From assembly GCF_000756305.1 (NCBI RefSeq), contig NZ_JRFE01000060.1, forward strand, positions 1 through 63,567: a DNA stretch of 63,567 bases. Reading direction: 5' to 3'. The stretch's first letter is position 1. Each line of letters starts with the position of its first letter. Below the pieces are notes generated by a model. That model was not told the DNA's origin. It made no database searches and saw only the letters and a program-made list of their open reading frames with translations. Below are positions 52,724 through 61,431 of the stretch, piece after piece. The stretch is from Myxosarcina sp. GI1. Lineage in GTDB: Bacteria; Cyanobacteriota; Cyanobacteriia; Cyanobacteriales; Xenococcaceae. Position numbers and translations under genes: made by a program.

Positions 52724-53500
52724 TTATTTCAGATACTTGGGTGCTTGAGTTGTGCTTTCCTCAACCTGTTTTATTACTGCAAAGTAATTCTTCTCTGGTC
52801 TAAATTTCGCTTTCACGCGCACAAAATAACGGAGCATCTGCTGCTTTTTTTCAAGGTCGAGATTGTATTTAAACGCCGCCACTGTTGAATCTGCCCAATC
52901 TACTGGAATGTAATTTGGCTTTAATAGCTGCTTGGCTTTCTTAGTCCCAACTCTTTCTACGGTTTGAGCTAATTTGTCACTGTAATTTCTCAATACCGCA
53001 ATGACTGGAGTTTCACAAAAGGGTACATACTGCCAAAACCCCGACAGATAGAATTCACCTACCGCCAAATCTTGAAAAATCCCTTCTCTGGTTTCTTCTG
53101 AAGTAGCAATCGTCACCAAGTTAAAATCTACTTTGTAGCTTTTTTGTTTTCTGTTGTAGCCAATTTGAGGATAGACTGACACCCTTTTTGTGCTGCTGCC
53201 CTGAGACTGTATTTCTTCTACTAACGCCTTGTATCTTTGTCTTGATGTAGCCGTACATCCCAAAAGGTAATTTTGTCCGTCTATGGTGATTGTAAGTTGT
53301 TCCTCTTTGGCAATTGCTACTAAACCTCCAATCACTCCGATCGCTTGGAAGATTTTCTTGGATTCTTTAGTCTGAGAGGTTTTGAGTTTGGTTTTAGTTG
53401 TTTTGTCTATTTCTAAGTTGGGTGATAAATTTTTCTGGGATTTGGAGGTTTTACTAATCTCAGTGGCTTTCTTTGCAGAGAGTGACAAGGATTTACTCAT
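52724..53500 (-). CDS. Hypothetical protein with a basic N-terminal tail
   Basis: 258 residues from the ATG at 53500. The first 50 residues are Lys/Ser/Thr-rich and disordered, then a folded part of about 200 residues (FQAIGVIGGLVAIAKEEQLTITIDGQNYLLG; FYLSGFWQYVPFCETPVIAVLRNY; YFVRVKAKFRPEKNYFAV). The mix of short strands and the DNA-context neighbours suggest a single-stranded-DNA or primer-related function, but no motif proves it. The family is not recognised. Confidence 0.5.
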   Translation of the reverse strand: MSKSLSLSAKKATEISKTSKSQKNLSPNLEIDKTTKTKLKTSQTKESKKIFQAIGVIGGLVAIAKEEQLTITIDGQNYLLGCTATSRQRYKALVEEIQSQGSSTKRVSVYPQIGYNRKQKSYKVDFNLVTIATSEETREGIFQDLAVGEFYLSGFWQYVPFCETPVIAVLRNYSDKLAQTVERVGTKKAKQLLKPNYIPVDWADSTVAAFKYNLDLEKKQQMLRYFVRVKAKFRPEKNYFAVIKQVEESTTQAPKYLK

Positions 53501-53534
53501 ATTAAACACCCGATATTTTGTGCCTATATAAGCT

Positions 53535-53645
53535 TACCGAACTTTTTGAGCAATGGCGATCGCGAAGCCATGCCGTAGGCTTATCGCGCTCCGCGCGGTG
53601 GCAAAGCCAATCGCGGAAGCATACGCAAGTCGTAGACTCAGCCAT
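53535..53645. repeat. GC-rich dispersed palindromic repeat cluster
   Basis: Contains GCGATCGCGAAGCC, GCGCTCCGCGCGGTGGC and GCCAATCGC. The same family (GCGATTGGCTTCGCCAGTGCGCGGAGCGC and relatives) occurs near 37500-37535, 39205-39245, 41265-41305 and mirror copies. These look like HIP1-associated repeats that spread through cyanobacterial genomes. Confidence 0.6.
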
Positions 53646-53654
53646 GCGCCCTGG

Positions 53655-53870
53655 CTAATCGCTTCTATTTCTCTCTAAACCCGCTTTAATTGCCGTTCTA
53701 CCACCTTGCTCGACAGCGTTGGCACTGTAACAAACCAATTCAAAACTATAAACTTTTCCTACTTCATCTATGATTGAAAACTGATAACAATGTGCAGTTG
53801 TGTAATAAACCACAAGGATATATTTATCAATCGCTATCAATTTTTCGACTCTAAATTTTTGTTGTGGCAT
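53655..53870 (-). CDS. Small hypothetical protein
   Basis: 71 residues, beta-rich start (KFRVEKLIAIDKYILVVYYTTAHCYQFSIID). Its start overlaps the 3' end of the primase-helicase gene by 34 bases, so it is probably cotranscribed with it. No domain is recognised. Confidence 0.5.
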   Translation of the reverse strand: MPQQKFRVEKLIAIDKYILVVYYTTAHCYQFSIIDEVGKVYSFELVCYSANAVEQGGRTAIKAGLERNRSD

Positions 53871-56719
53871 ATTTGCAATCGATTAATGTGGACTAACTCA
53901 TCCACCATTTCTAACGCCACCATATTACCCTCAATAGCTAACACCTGAAATGGTTGCGCCCACGACCAATAAGCAGGACAATCTTCTACCATCACGCGAT
54001 CGCCTACGCTAATTTCATCGCCTACACTTATTTCTTCATTTTGGGTAGAGATTTCTTCAGCTTCTACTTCCTCAATATCTTCCGCTACCTGTACTAGAGC
54101 ATCTTCGGTAGTTTCTAAATTACTGGTATCATTCTCATCATCAGCCAATTCTTCTTCTACCATTATTCCGTTTACCACCGCCATCACTTTATCTATTACC
54201 AAATTCCAGAGTTTATTAACAACATTCGTGCTACTAGAATCTGTCTTAGTTTTTACTGCTCCGTTAGTAATTAGTGGCGGTTCATCATCTGTTCGATCGC
54301 GAAGTCTCAAGCCTTTAATAAATGACCCCAGGCGATCGCGTCCCTTCTCTACATTCAATCTCAACTGATTGTTTAACAGGTCTGATAATAAATTTACGAA
54401 CCTACGTAACCCGATCGATCTAGTACCCGTATCGTGGCAGTACTCAGCATAGTTAGGGTACAACCATTCATCATTGTGTAAATACCAATTGTCAGAGTTA
54501 CTGTCTTTATCTCGCTTGGCTACTCCAATATTAGTTCTTGCTTCGGGATCTAAAATTACCTTGTTATCTAGCCAGTCAGCGATGGGATTAGTTTCTACCA
54601 ATGTCTGTGCCTTCATTACTGCTAAAGAAGGTACAGCAGTTTCATAGTTCTTGACTATTTCAGTCGCTTCCGCTTCGTCCATTTCTAGCACCCAATTGAG
54701 CAATCCTGGTAGATAGGGTACGAACTCGCCGAACATTTCTCCGTTACGATGTTCGATTAGGTTCTTCTGGCGATCGCTCTCAATCCGATTGAACATCGGT
54801 ATCGAAATTCTTCTTCTTTCTAAACCTGAAGTGTAGTCGCTACTTTGGATAACCTCATTAGTTGCCACGATGACCATTGCTTGTGGGGTAAAACCACCAC
54901 TGCTTTGTTTGTACTTGACTTCATAAGGTAAACTATCTTGACCAGTTAGAGCTTTGAGCTTACTAACCTCTCCCGCATATCTTTCCGAATCGTTAATTAA
55001 AACTAGCCTCTTACCAGCAACCGAAGCTGGTTCAAACTTTTCCCCTTCTAGTTTTTTCAGTGTAGTAGTATGAGTGTTCTCACTTCCGACAAGAGCGATC
55101 GCTAATCTGGTAAATGTTGACTTTCCCGTTCCTCCAGGTCCTATTAATTCCAAATACTTCTGCCAGTCCGTTCTTCCTGTTACTACACCTCTCAAGTAAG
55201 CTCTCATTAACTGAACTAAATCCTCGTCACCCCTACACATTTGGTTTAGCCATTGCTGTATTGGGTAGCAGGACAACAGAGGATTAAAGTCATAAGGCAG
55301 ACACCAAGTTAACTTATGTTCGGGGGCATGGGGCAGCAGCTTCTTGGTTTCTAAGTTTAAAACTCCGTTTTGTAATGGTAATAATCCCGTTGCTTCGTCC
55401 CAAACACGCACTGCCAGATCCATTTTTAATAGACCGACTACACCATTGATAAAACTAATAGTGAAGCTTGGTTTTTTTCCTTTTGGATTTGACTGAGCTA
55501 TTTTAATGGCGATCGCTTCCAATTCTAACTTTACTAACTGCCCGACAAATTCTGTAGGTTCAATGCTCCAGATTCCCTCTGTTACCGAACTATAACGATA
55601 CCACTGCTGAAGTTCCGTATTCCAAGCTACGTGCGATCGATACTTGTCTGCTAACCATAAAGCCAAATCTGATTGCGACCAATTAGGAACATTAGTAGAC
55701 TGAGCGGTTTCTGTTTTCGGCTCTGTTGCTTTTTCGTCATGTTGCTCAGTCTGCTTGTATTGTTGTTCAATAGCAGCCTCTAATTTGGCTATTAGTTCTT
55801 CGGCATCTAAATGACCATGAGCTTTTACCCAATCAGCTAAATCTCCTTTCTCTGGTATTTCTGACCAAATATCTTGAGGATTGAGAACCAGACAGGAAAA
55901 ACCAATTTCGTTGGCTACTGATTCTATTAGTCTGGCTTTTTTTCTTCCTGCTTCATCGTTGTCAGGGAAGTAAACTAATCCCTCTGCACTAGATTTTTTG
56001 AGAGCTTTTATAGTTGAGGCGATCGCGTTTTTATTCCAGTTAGAACCCTGCCAAGTAATAGCAGCGATCGCTCTAGCTCTTGCTGCTTCGACGCATTTTT
56101 CTCCCTCAACTGCCAGCAACCATTTGTTATGGCAGTTAGCGGCAGCTTCATTTTGTTTATAGGCATTCCAATCTTTTGCTCCCTTTTTCCACCGTACCAA
56201 ACCGTTTGATGCTCTATGCGCCTGCCTAAAAGTTTTCTCTTTTCCTTTATCGCTTTGCCACTCGAAGCGAGATACCCACTGCGTTTTTGAGTAGTAGTAA
56301 CGGGTTTCTAGTGCGTTACTCGGTATCCCCTGTTTTTGTAGCCATTGAGGAACTTCTATATCCGTATTCTCTTGGGGCGTATCTTCGGCTGCTGTTGGTA
56401 ATTTAGCCAAACTAATTTCATTAAAAATCGCTTCAGCAGATGAATATGGATGGTCGAGCTTTTTTCGAGCCAAGCTACCTGAATTATTGCCCTGTTTTCG
56501 TTCTTCTTCAACTTCGCTCCAGGGACGAATAGCTTCTCTAATATCCTTGACTTCGCAACCGCACTTGAACGCTTGGTACTTGCCAGTTTTCTTCTCAATT
56601 TTGAAACCACCGTCGCCACACACAGGACATTTACAGTGGTATTCAGAACTTGTTTCTTTGACTATTTCTAGACGGTCTGTGTAATCCAGAATTTTAAACG
56701 GTGAGATGAAGCCAATCAT
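53837..56719 (-). CDS. P4-type primase-helicase (second replication protein)
   Basis: 960 residues. It has an N-terminal zinc finger (CPVCG at 31-35, CGC at 53-55). A Toprim-like primase part follows with AVEGEKC (E205) and YFPDNDEAG (D253-D255), then a D5/P4-type SF3 helicase with Walker A GPGGTGKST (about 527-535), LINDSER, and VIVATNE. The C-terminal 100 residues are acidic with low complexity. It is of the phage P4 alpha type that can start and prime replication at its own origin. With the CyRepA-type gene at 3056-6052 the replicon carries two independent replication systems. Confidence 0.82.
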   Translation of the reverse strand: MIGFISPFKILDYTDRLEIVKETSSEYHCKCPVCGDGGFKIEKKTGKYQAFKCGCEVKDIREAIRPWSEVEEERKQGNNSGSLARKKLDHPYSSAEAIFNEISLAKLPTAAEDTPQENTDIEVPQWLQKQGIPSNALETRYYYSKTQWVSRFEWQSDKGKEKTFRQAHRASNGLVRWKKGAKDWNAYKQNEAAANCHNKWLLAVEGEKCVEAARARAIAAITWQGSNWNKNAIASTIKALKKSSAEGLVYFPDNDEAGRKKARLIESVANEIGFSCLVLNPQDIWSEIPEKGDLADWVKAHGHLDAEELIAKLEAAIEQQYKQTEQHDEKATEPKTETAQSTNVPNWSQSDLALWLADKYRSHVAWNTELQQWYRYSSVTEGIWSIEPTEFVGQLVKLELEAIAIKIAQSNPKGKKPSFTISFINGVVGLLKMDLAVRVWDEATGLLPLQNGVLNLETKKLLPHAPEHKLTWCLPYDFNPLLSCYPIQQWLNQMCRGDEDLVQLMRAYLRGVVTGRTDWQKYLELIGPGGTGKSTFTRLAIALVGSENTHTTTLKKLEGEKFEPASVAGKRLVLINDSERYAGEVSKLKALTGQDSLPYEVKYKQSSGGFTPQAMVIVATNEVIQSSDYTSGLERRRISIPMFNRIESDRQKNLIEHRNGEMFGEFVPYLPGLLNWVLEMDEAEATEIVKNYETAVPSLAVMKAQTLVETNPIADWLDNKVILDPEARTNIGVAKRDKDSNSDNWYLHNDEWLYPNYAEYCHDTGTRSIGLRRFVNLLSDLLNNQLRLNVEKGRDRLGSFIKGLRLRDRTDDEPPLITNGAVKTKTDSSSTNVVNKLWNLVIDKVMAVVNGIMVEEELADDENDTSNLETTEDALVQVAEDIEEVEAEEISTQNEEISVGDEISVGDRVMVEDCPAYWSWAQPFQVLAIEGNMVALEMVDELVHINRLQICHNKNLESKN

Positions 56720-56900
56720 GCTGCACCTCCGCGATTTAAACAGATTTTTGACTGCTGTACCGAATTAGAGATGCACTTTTGCTGCACCTCTCGTAAAATA
56801 TAAGTAATCATTAATTCCCCCTTTGGGATATGGTTTGTTTTAAAGCGATCGCTCATCTCGCCAAAGAACAGCGATCGCTTTTTGCTTTTTACCGTCGTTT

Positions 56901-57137
56901 TTAGTTGATTTTTACCTCAGTATTTTCTTCTGGAACGTATACCAGTAAATCACCAGGCTGACATTTTAGAGCTTGACAATATTTAAAGAGCGTTGAATCT
57001 TCCAAGCGGCTCGGCATTACACGTAGGTTCTTATGCTTGCTCACTGTCTTTTCATGAAATCCAGTCAACATTGCTAGTTCCTTATAGTCCATTTCTCGAT
57101 CTGCCATCAATACCGCCAGTCGCCATTTAATTGGCAT
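56901..57137 (-). CDS. XRE-family HTH regulator
   Basis: 78 residues from the ATG at 57137, chosen for AAAGAGG before it. The HTH of the Cro/CI type is seen in RLAVLMADREMDYKELAMLTGFHEKTVSKHKNLR, followed by FKYCQALKCQPGDLLVYVPEE. Such proteins often control copy number or transfer. It lies upstream of the primase-helicase gene in the same direction and is divergent from the 57460 gene. Confidence 0.75.
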   Translation of the reverse strand: MPIKWRLAVLMADREMDYKELAMLTGFHEKTVSKHKNLRVMPSRLEDSTLFKYCQALKCQPGDLLVYVPEENTEVKIN

Positions 57138-57459
57138 ACACAACCTCTTTAAAACTTTATTCATAGGCATAATTTTAACTTCAAGTTTTAAAAGATTTTC
57201 TGTGCCTGCGACAGACATATCAATCATAGCAATTACTGAGGTAATTGACACACTTGACATTTTCAATCGTAGCGATTAACATAGTAACTGTAGCGATGGA
57301 TTAGTTCGAGTTTAAAGATTGTTACTTAAGAGTACGAACTACATAAACCTCAACAACTTATCGCTTTTTGTTTTTTCATTAAAAAGGAGAGCAGCATAGC
57401 TTTGGACGGCTGCTACTCTCCATACACTCGATTTACATAATCAAGGTACTTTTTAAATC
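57138..57459. promoter_or_regulatory. Divergent control region with palindromes and a hairpin
   Basis: No gene is seen in these 322 bases. AATTAC-TGAG-GTAATT (near 57231-57246) is a perfect small palindrome that could bind the XRE regulator. A strong hairpin lies at 57386-57421 (GGAGAGCAGC pairing with GCTGCTACTCTCC, 3-base bulge). Whether it is a terminator, attenuator or RNA element cannot be told. Confidence 0.45.
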
Positions 57460-58203
57460 ATGACATATACCGCAGCAAAGCCTACAGTATCGCCACTCAC
57501 TGTAAATGATTGGCACAATCAAAATTCAGAAGCAGACTGCCCGCTCGTTACCATTGAATTTACCCCAGACATCCATCCTTCTGAAACTGAGTACAATTAT
57601 CCACATCCGAAGTTTGTCTTCAGCGATCGCGTCATTAACAAATTTAATCCTTCTAAAGTTCTTACTATCTGCGCCATAGAACTGATAGAACACAAAACCC
57701 CTTCAGGCTTACTACTCGAACAACCCTACTGGAAATACAAAGTCGATGACGGAAGTTGGTACGATGAATCAGTTTTAATCCGCCAATCTGACACCTGTGC
57801 TAAATGCACTTATTTTCAAGATTACAACGAGGAAAGAGGTCGAGGCTGGTGTCATCTAATGGACGATGCTACTAGAAGACACCACCAACGAACTAATGAC
57901 TGCGATCTTAACTCTGAGTCCAGGTCGCTTCTTGCCCTTCCATATTCTAAATACGATTATGGGGATATGGTTAAAATCGTTGACTCCGACGAAGACCACA
58001 CTGAATGGGCAATATTCGAGATTGTTGAGAAAAGGCACAATCCTCAATGTTATTCCTCTGTTGACAATTACCTGAATGAGTCGGAGTGGTCTTATCAGCT
58101 TTCTGCACTCGATAAAAATTGGATAGCTCCTGAATGGGTGGCAGAAAAAGAGCTTTGCTATGCCGAACTTTCTTACACAATCGGTACTACAGAATTATTC
58201 TAA
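57460..58203 (+). CDS. Hypothetical Cys/His-rich protein
   Basis: 247 residues. A Cys/His cluster stands in the middle (CAKCTYFQDYNEERGRGWC ... RRHHQRTNDC), a likely zinc site of the form CxxC-x15-C-x17-C. SH3-like beta strands follow (YDYGDMVKIVDSDEDHTEWAIFEIVEKRHN). A nucleic-acid-binding protein is plausible. It is the first of the plus-strand genes leading to the telomere resolvase. Confidence 0.5.
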   Translation: MTYTAAKPTVSPLTVNDWHNQNSEADCPLVTIEFTPDIHPSETEYNYPHPKFVFSDRVINKFNPSKVLTICAIELIEHKTPSGLLLEQPYWKYKVDDGSWYDESVLIRQSDTCAKCTYFQDYNEERGRGWCHLMDDATRRHHQRTNDCDLNSESRSLLALPYSKYDYGDMVKIVDSDEDHTEWAIFEIVEKRHNPQCYSSVDNYLNESEWSYQLSALDKNWIAPEWVAEKELCYAELSYTIGTTELF

Positions 58204-58259
58204 TTTTCTTGGGGCAACAAAACTCGTTGTCCCTCTCTATTCTTACCAACTTTAAAACC

Positions 58260-59183
58260 ATGAATACCAAATTAGATCCACTCTCAGAATTTGATGCAGA
58301 TATTGTTGCTAGCAATAGTCTTCCCTACGCTCAAATCCAGAATCCTCCTAATCTCTCTCTCGCTCAGATCGAACAATTAAATCCTCCTTGGGGTTGGTTT
58401 ATTGCCAATGAACAAGCAGAACTTGCCCAATTTAATCCTGATGATAGTTTTGTACCAATTCGCCTAACTTTTGGCGAAAAAGATACTCGCTCCGTCGATG
58501 GCTTTCTGACCAAAAAAGTTCGGCTCTCGATTCTGCATCGTTCCAATATTGAGGTGCAAAGTAAGACTGATAAAGGTTGGCGATATGCGGGACTAGCGTA
58601 CAAGAGTGGGACAATTACTCAACTTGGCGAACAAACCACTAGCGATCGCAACAATTATCGTCTGCGTACTCGCTATTTGATTCTGTTTCTGGGTACTGAT
58701 AACCAACCATTGCATCCAATTCCTTTTCGCATTGGCATGAATGCTGGTGTAGGTGCGGCTTTTGGTGATGAAACACGTTTGTTTCGTAATGAGGTTGAAA
58801 AAGTTTTCTTTCAACTTCGTAAACTTCCCGTCAAAAGTCTAAGTAATTCGGCTCATGCTTTATTTGCTCTCTCAATGAGCTTTGGCTTACACAAATCCGA
58901 AGGTAAAGCTCCCTTTATTTATCCTCAACAACGTATCGCTCCTGCTGCTGAATCTTCTAAAACGATCGCTACCGTCGAACGCAGAGGTCGCCAAGTAGAG
59001 CTAGTCCCTTCTAATTTGAGAAAGCTAATCATTCCTAAAAGTTCGGAAGCAGGAAAATTGATTCTTTCTCTTTCAGAAGAACATCAAGGCTTTGCCGATA
59101 AATTCCAAGATGACCTTGCTGACGATGCAGATGAACCCGACACCTCGCCCTTTGAAGAATCGCTAGAAGAAGTCGTATTTTAA
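58260..59183 (+). CDS. Hypothetical cyanobacterial plasmid protein
   Basis: 307 residues from the ATG at 58260; a longer frame starting at 58134 overlaps the preceding gene and is less likely. A conserved start (LAQIEQLNPPWGWFIANEQAELAQFNPDDSFVPIRLTFG) resembles a family of cyanobacterial plasmid proteins of the DUF5895 type, which I recall only loosely. The C-terminus is acidic. A hairpin lies 12 bp after the stop (59196-59230). Confidence 0.5.
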   Translation: MNTKLDPLSEFDADIVASNSLPYAQIQNPPNLSLAQIEQLNPPWGWFIANEQAELAQFNPDDSFVPIRLTFGEKDTRSVDGFLTKKVRLSILHRSNIEVQSKTDKGWRYAGLAYKSGTITQLGEQTTSDRNNYRLRTRYLILFLGTDNQPLHPIPFRIGMNAGVGAAFGDETRLFRNEVEKVFFQLRKLPVKSLSNSAHALFALSMSFGLHKSEGKAPFIYPQQRIAPAAESSKTIATVERRGRQVELVPSNLRKLIIPKSSEAGKLILSLSEEHQGFADKFQDDLADDADEPDTSPFEESLEEVVF

Positions 59184-59195
59184 TCCCGACATCAT

Positions 59196-59230
59196 TAGTT
59201 AACTCTTAGTTCTTGTCTAGGAGTTAACTA
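59196..59230. terminator. Hairpin after the 58260 gene
   Basis: TAGTTAACTCTTAG pairs with CTAGGAGTTAACTA across a 7-base loop (14-bp stem with one G-U pair). There is no strong U-tract, so it may be a weak terminator or an RNA-stabilising structure. Confidence 0.4.
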
Positions 59231-59334
59231 CACCATCTGATTCTAGCCGAACAATATCGAAGGCTCGAAGCTCAATTTACCGAACTCAAAACTAAAAGAA
59301 CCTAACTACGCCAACTTTCACTACCCCATTTTTT

Positions 59335-59859
59335 ATGAATTTACTCGATTTAAACTCAGAACTACAGCAACTTAACGAGCTTATCGATTCAGTAAGTTCT
59401 TCCTTTATTCCTCCCGAATTAGAAGTTGCTTTTGAAGATTTACTCAATCGCAAGGATGAAACCGAAGCTGCTTATTTTGACAAGATAGACAACATCGCTG
59501 CTCTGATACAGTCTCGGAAATATTGGATCGGAGTCAGACAAAAGGAACTCAAGCGTTTGTCTCGATTGATAAGAAGCGATCGCCATAACCTTAACTGGCT
59601 ACAATCTTATCTGCTCGCTCATCTCCAGAATAAGGAAATGAACAAGCTCAGAACTAAACGATTCAACTTAACTGTCGCTGATAACGGTGGTAAAAGACCA
59701 ATGATTATCGATGACATTCCTCCTAGTTCTGTTCCTCATGAGCTTTGTAAGATTCGTCTAGAAGTTGACCGTGATGCTGTACGACACGCTCTTGAATCTG
59801 GTCGTAGACTTCGCTTTGCTCGATTGGCATCTCAAGGTAAGCACTTGAGAATTAAGTAG
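59335..59859 (+). CDS. Siphovirus Gp157-like protein, first paralogue
   Basis: 174 residues. The layout is that of Gp157 proteins: helical N-terminus (LNSELQQLNELIDSV), a coiled middle (KIDNIAALIQSRKYWIGVRQKELKRLSRL), then a beta-rich end after a basic patch (LRTKRFNLTVADNGGKRPMIIDD, with IPPSSVPHELCKI). Gp157 proteins accompany phage and plasmid recombination genes. The neighbouring gene is a paralogue of the same type. Confidence 0.65.
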   Translation: MNLLDLNSELQQLNELIDSVSSSFIPPELEVAFEDLLNRKDETEAAYFDKIDNIAALIQSRKYWIGVRQKELKRLSRLIRSDRHNLNWLQSYLLAHLQNKEMNKLRTKRFNLTVADNGGKRPMIIDDIPPSSVPHELCKIRLEVDRDAVRHALESGRRLRFARLASQGKHLRIK

Positions 59860-59904
59860 CAGTAGAAAGAATTTATTTACACACCTGAACTTTTTTACCT
59901 TGTT

Positions 59905-60396
59905 ATGAATCTCTACGATACCGATTCTAAACTCCAACAATTTTACGAGCTTCTCGAATCACTCAGCGACACTTCTACTATTCCCCCTGCTGTAGCTGAT
60001 GCTTTCGACAACTTTTTTCCTCCCAGAAAACGTTATAGCATTGATGCACTTGCTTCACTCATCCACTTTTATTCTCAGCAGATTCAGTTTCGAGAAGCGG
60101 AAATTTCTCGACATTCTCAACAATTAAAGCGCGAGCGCAATATACATGATTGGTTACAGTTTCGATTAAGCGATCGCCTCCGCAAACAAAGCCTTCTGGA
60201 ACTGAAGACTCAACATTTCTCTCTGTCTGTTTCACCTACCGATTTAAAGACTGAAATCGATAGTCTTAAAACTCGACGGGACAACCAATACGTTCATTTG
60301 AAAATTGACCTTAACGAGCTTAAAGACGCGATCGCTCATGCCGAACACTTTCATTCATCCGAAACCACACCACAACTCCACCTATCTCTCCAATGA
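59905..60396 (+). CDS. Siphovirus Gp157-like protein, second paralogue
   Basis: 163 residues with the same opening (MNLYDTDSKLQQFYELLESLSD, against MNLLDLNSELQQLNELIDSVSS in the previous gene) and the same coiled middle (IHFYSQQIQFREAEISRHSQQLKRE). The end is more diverged. A tandem duplication followed by divergence is likely. The stop overlaps the HicA-like start by four bases. Confidence 0.6.
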   Translation: MNLYDTDSKLQQFYELLESLSDTSTIPPAVADAFDNFFPPRKRYSIDALASLIHFYSQQIQFREAEISRHSQQLKRERNIHDWLQFRLSDRLRKQSLLELKTQHFSLSVSPTDLKTEIDSLKTRRDNQYVHLKIDLNELKDAIAHAEHFHSSETTPQLHLSLQ

Positions 60397-60608
60397 AACT
60401 TAAAAGACTACAATCACAGTTGAAGAATGCAGGTTTTATTTGCCTAAGAAACCGAGGCAAAGGCAGTCATCGCATCTGGCGACATTCTGTTTGTTCTGTC
60501 GTCATCATTCAATCTGGCAAAGTAGGCTCTGATGCCAAACCGTATCAAATCAAAAATGTCCTTTCAGCAATAAAGATTGTCAAGGAGGAAGTCCTCAATG
60601 TTCAATAA
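60393..60608 (+). CDS. HicA-like toxin
   Basis: 71 residues. LQSQLKNAGFICLRNRGKGSHRIWRH matches the HicA/YcfA signature (GF..xRxxGSHxxxxH with catalytic His). No HicB-type antitoxin is visible; the next gene does not look like HicB. HicA is normally a translation-blocking mRNA nuclease. It could be an inactive or solitary member. Confidence 0.65.
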   Translation: MKLKRLQSQLKNAGFICLRNRGKGSHRIWRHSVCSVVIIQSGKVGSDAKPYQIKNVLSAIKIVKEEVLNVQ

Positions 60609-61371
60609 TAATCGACTGCTCAAAAAACAGAAACCTACCGTAGAAGCCTGGATGCAAAAGCATCAAGGAAGGCTAGTCACAATAGTCAATCGAACCTGCA
60701 ACTATCGAGATGCTGTTGTTGAGTGGTGTGACTGTGTACCACAACCCAACCAAACTACTCTGATTGCAACCTACCAGACTACCTTAGAATTGACTCCAGT
60801 AGGCAAAATTCGTAAGGAAGAAAGCCAGAAAGTTAGCGAAAACTTTATTGAAAGCGACGAAGCAGAACTCTTGCCATTGGCAGGAGTAAAATTCGAGTCG
60901 ATCGCTCCTGCCACTAAAATTCGTCAATCGCTTTATCCCAGAGATAAAGACCGTGTAATATTACCCAAAAAAGCTAAACCAAAACAACTAACTTTGCCTT
61001 TAGACCCTACGTCCGCGAGATTGCAACAAATTTCTCTGGAAAATGGCGATCGCACTGTATACTCGACAGACGAATTAATGGCGGGTACGGAGAAATTTTT
61101 GTCACTTGAGTTCGGTATGATTTCTTTGCCAAAGCCATTTATAGCTTTACTACAAAGCTATAATTGTTCTCTTGATGAGTGGGAAGCGATCGCCCAATTG
61201 AGTCTGGTATTGAATCCCAAGCAGTTACTGCCTATCATAGAGAGCATCCCTCAAATGAGAGAATTAGGAGAATACAAAAGGTTCACCAATCCTGCTGAAA
61301 TCGAAGTTTCGCAAAAAGTCCAGCGATCGATAATTGCTTCGCAATCGCAATCTATTCAGTTATCCAAATGA
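60598..61371 (+). CDS. Hypothetical protein upstream of the telomere resolvase
   Basis: 257 residues from the ATG at 60598, which has a perfect AAGGAGGAAG ribosome-binding site and overlaps the HicA-like stop by 11 bases. A longer frame from 60577 is rejected on that ground. The N-terminus is basic; the middle is strand-rich (LVTIVNRTCNYRDAVVEWCD). A helical end follows. The family is not recognised. It is 60 bp from the resolvase gene. Confidence 0.55.
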   Translation: MFNNNRLLKKQKPTVEAWMQKHQGRLVTIVNRTCNYRDAVVEWCDCVPQPNQTTLIATYQTTLELTPVGKIRKEESQKVSENFIESDEAELLPLAGVKFESIAPATKIRQSLYPRDKDRVILPKKAKPKQLTLPLDPTSARLQQISLENGDRTVYSTDELMAGTEKFLSLEFGMISLPKPFIALLQSYNCSLDEWEAIAQLSLVLNPKQLLPIIESIPQMRELGEYKRFTNPAEIEVSQKVQRSIIASQSQSIQLSK

Positions 61372-61380
61372 TCTAACTAC

Positions 61381-61411
61381 CATATTTAAAAAATATGATT
61401 TAAGATATGAT
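61381..61411 (+). promoter_or_regulatory. Operator-like palindrome and promoter candidate of the telomere resolvase gene
   Basis: CATATTT-AAA-AAATATG at 61381-61397 is a perfect 7-bp inverted repeat, followed by AAGATATGAT with a TATGAT -10 candidate at 61406-61411. The CATAT...ATATG arms are the same as in the terminal promoters. No TTGACC-like -35 box is present, so this promoter is weaker or activator-dependent. Confidence 0.5.
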
Positions 61412-61431
61412 TATCTATTTTACTTTCATAA

